This document shows positions 35,552 to 35,873 of a DNA stretch of 35,873 bases, piece after piece; positions within the stretch are counted from its first letter, which is position 1; every line of letters begins with the position of its first letter. The position numbers were made by a program, and so were the translations under genes. The notes beneath the pieces are model-generated. The model worked only from the letters and a program-made list of their open reading frames with translations, was not told the DNA's origin and ran no database searches. Source of the stretch: Microvirga massiliensis (GTDB taxonomy: Bacteria; Pseudomonadota; Alphaproteobacteria; Rhizobiales; Beijerinckiaceae); NCBI RefSeq assembly GCF_001006805.1, contig NZ_LN811350.1, positions 205,287 to 241,159 of the forward strand, given 5' to 3'.

Positions 35552-35577
35552 GGCGGGGCGGCCGAGGCCGCCCCGCC
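35552..35577 (+). terminator. GC-rich hairpin after the symporter operon
   Basis: The arms GGCGGGGCGGC and GCCGCCCCGCC enclose a four-base loop (CGAG), starting 11 bases after the small-subunit stop. A U-tract does not follow, so it would be a non-canonical terminator or an mRNA-stabilising 3' structure. Confidence 0.6.
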
Positions 35578-35768
35578 ACGGCCCCGCAGCTACAAAAGCC
35601 TGACAGTATGTTCCCGACCGCCCCCTTGGGGCGCGGCCTGATTTTCAGTTCCTTCCATTCCTCGCATTGCCCCACCCCAGGAGCGGAGCCGGAGACTACC
35701 CGACGGGCAGTTCAAGTCTGGTGGCTCTTGCTATCGAATGCCGGTTCGGTCCGTGGGCGACGGCGCTG

Positions 35769-35873
35769 TCAGGCGGCCATGAGGCCTATCCGGAGGCCCA
35801 GCAGATCCTGTGCGCGCACGAGCGCCTCGTCGAAGGAGAGGATTTCGACGGTCGCGTCCTGCGCCAGGCGCGT
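35769..35873 (-). CDS. C-terminal end of an unknown gene, cut by the window edge
   Basis: The last 34 codons of a minus-strand gene, including DATVEILSFDEALVRAQDLL, ending with TGA at 35769-35771. The composition is protein-like. It is too short to place in a family; a PIN-type toxin or other small protein is possible but not supported. Confidence 0.45.
   Translation of the reverse strand, partial: TRLAQDATVEILSFDEALVRAQDLLGLRIGLMAA

Noticed and set aside
20756..35873. Genomic island bounded by att sites and an integrase
   Set aside because: The region is accessory in content, but no integrase, transposase, tRNA gene or flanking direct repeat was found in the window.

Overview
The window is about 36 kb of high-GC DNA from an alphaproteobacterium of the order Hyphomicrobiales, most likely Methylobacteriaceae (Microvirga/Methylobacterium-like). 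This placement is inferred from the run irr-fabA-fabB-fabI, the order phoH-ybeY-corC-lnt-metK-trmB, two Fur-superfamily regulators (Irr with an N-terminal Cys-Pro motif, and a Mur/Fur-like protein), and short palindromic intergenic repeats of a kind seen in these genomes. No rRNA, tRNA, CRISPR array, integrase or intact insertion sequence was found.

The left 20.8 kb is core chromosome. After the 3' end of a truncated gene and an inverted repeat pair come a minus-strand 2-hydroxyacid dehydrogenase, a secreted SH3-domain protein, irr (minus), fabA, fabB and fabI (unsaturated fatty acid synthesis and enoyl-ACP reduction), murJ (lipid II flippase), trpS, a universal stress protein and an NFU-type Fe-S scaffold. 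Then follow tsaB, a RimI-like acetyltransferase, a Fur/Mur-type regulator, plsC, miaB, phoH, ybeY, corC, lnt, metK and trmB. Many neighbours overlap or nearly touch (fur/plsC, phoH/ybeY and corC/lnt by 4 bases), which suggests long operons for tRNA modification, RNA metabolism and envelope lipid assembly.

Just after trmB the character changes. From about 20.8 kb to the right edge the window is accessory. It holds a SnoaL-like protein, a minus-strand glutaminase and a DHA2-type MFS exporter followed by a 38-residue membrane peptide, an Arg-rich WxxGxW-repeat protein, a DUF1269-like protein, a CBS-BON protein, an FAD monooxygenase, a DUF6894-like protein, a DUF421/YetF-like membrane protein and a sodium:solute symporter with a 43-residue partner. 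Several very small membrane-protein genes are packed with 4-base overlaps and appear to be diverged paralogues of one another.

The accessory part also carries clear decay and duplication. A 210-bp piece of the symporter gene is repeated 5,608 bp away in direct orientation. A 64-residue membrane gene has a frameshifted second copy. The C-terminal domain of a MscS channel is interrupted by one in-frame amber codon, and a Gln-rich secreted protein seems frameshifted behind its signal peptide. The most unusual content is therefore the small-membrane-protein cluster at 29.1-30.9 kb, lying between the two symporter-derived repeats. No function can be assigned to it from sequence alone.
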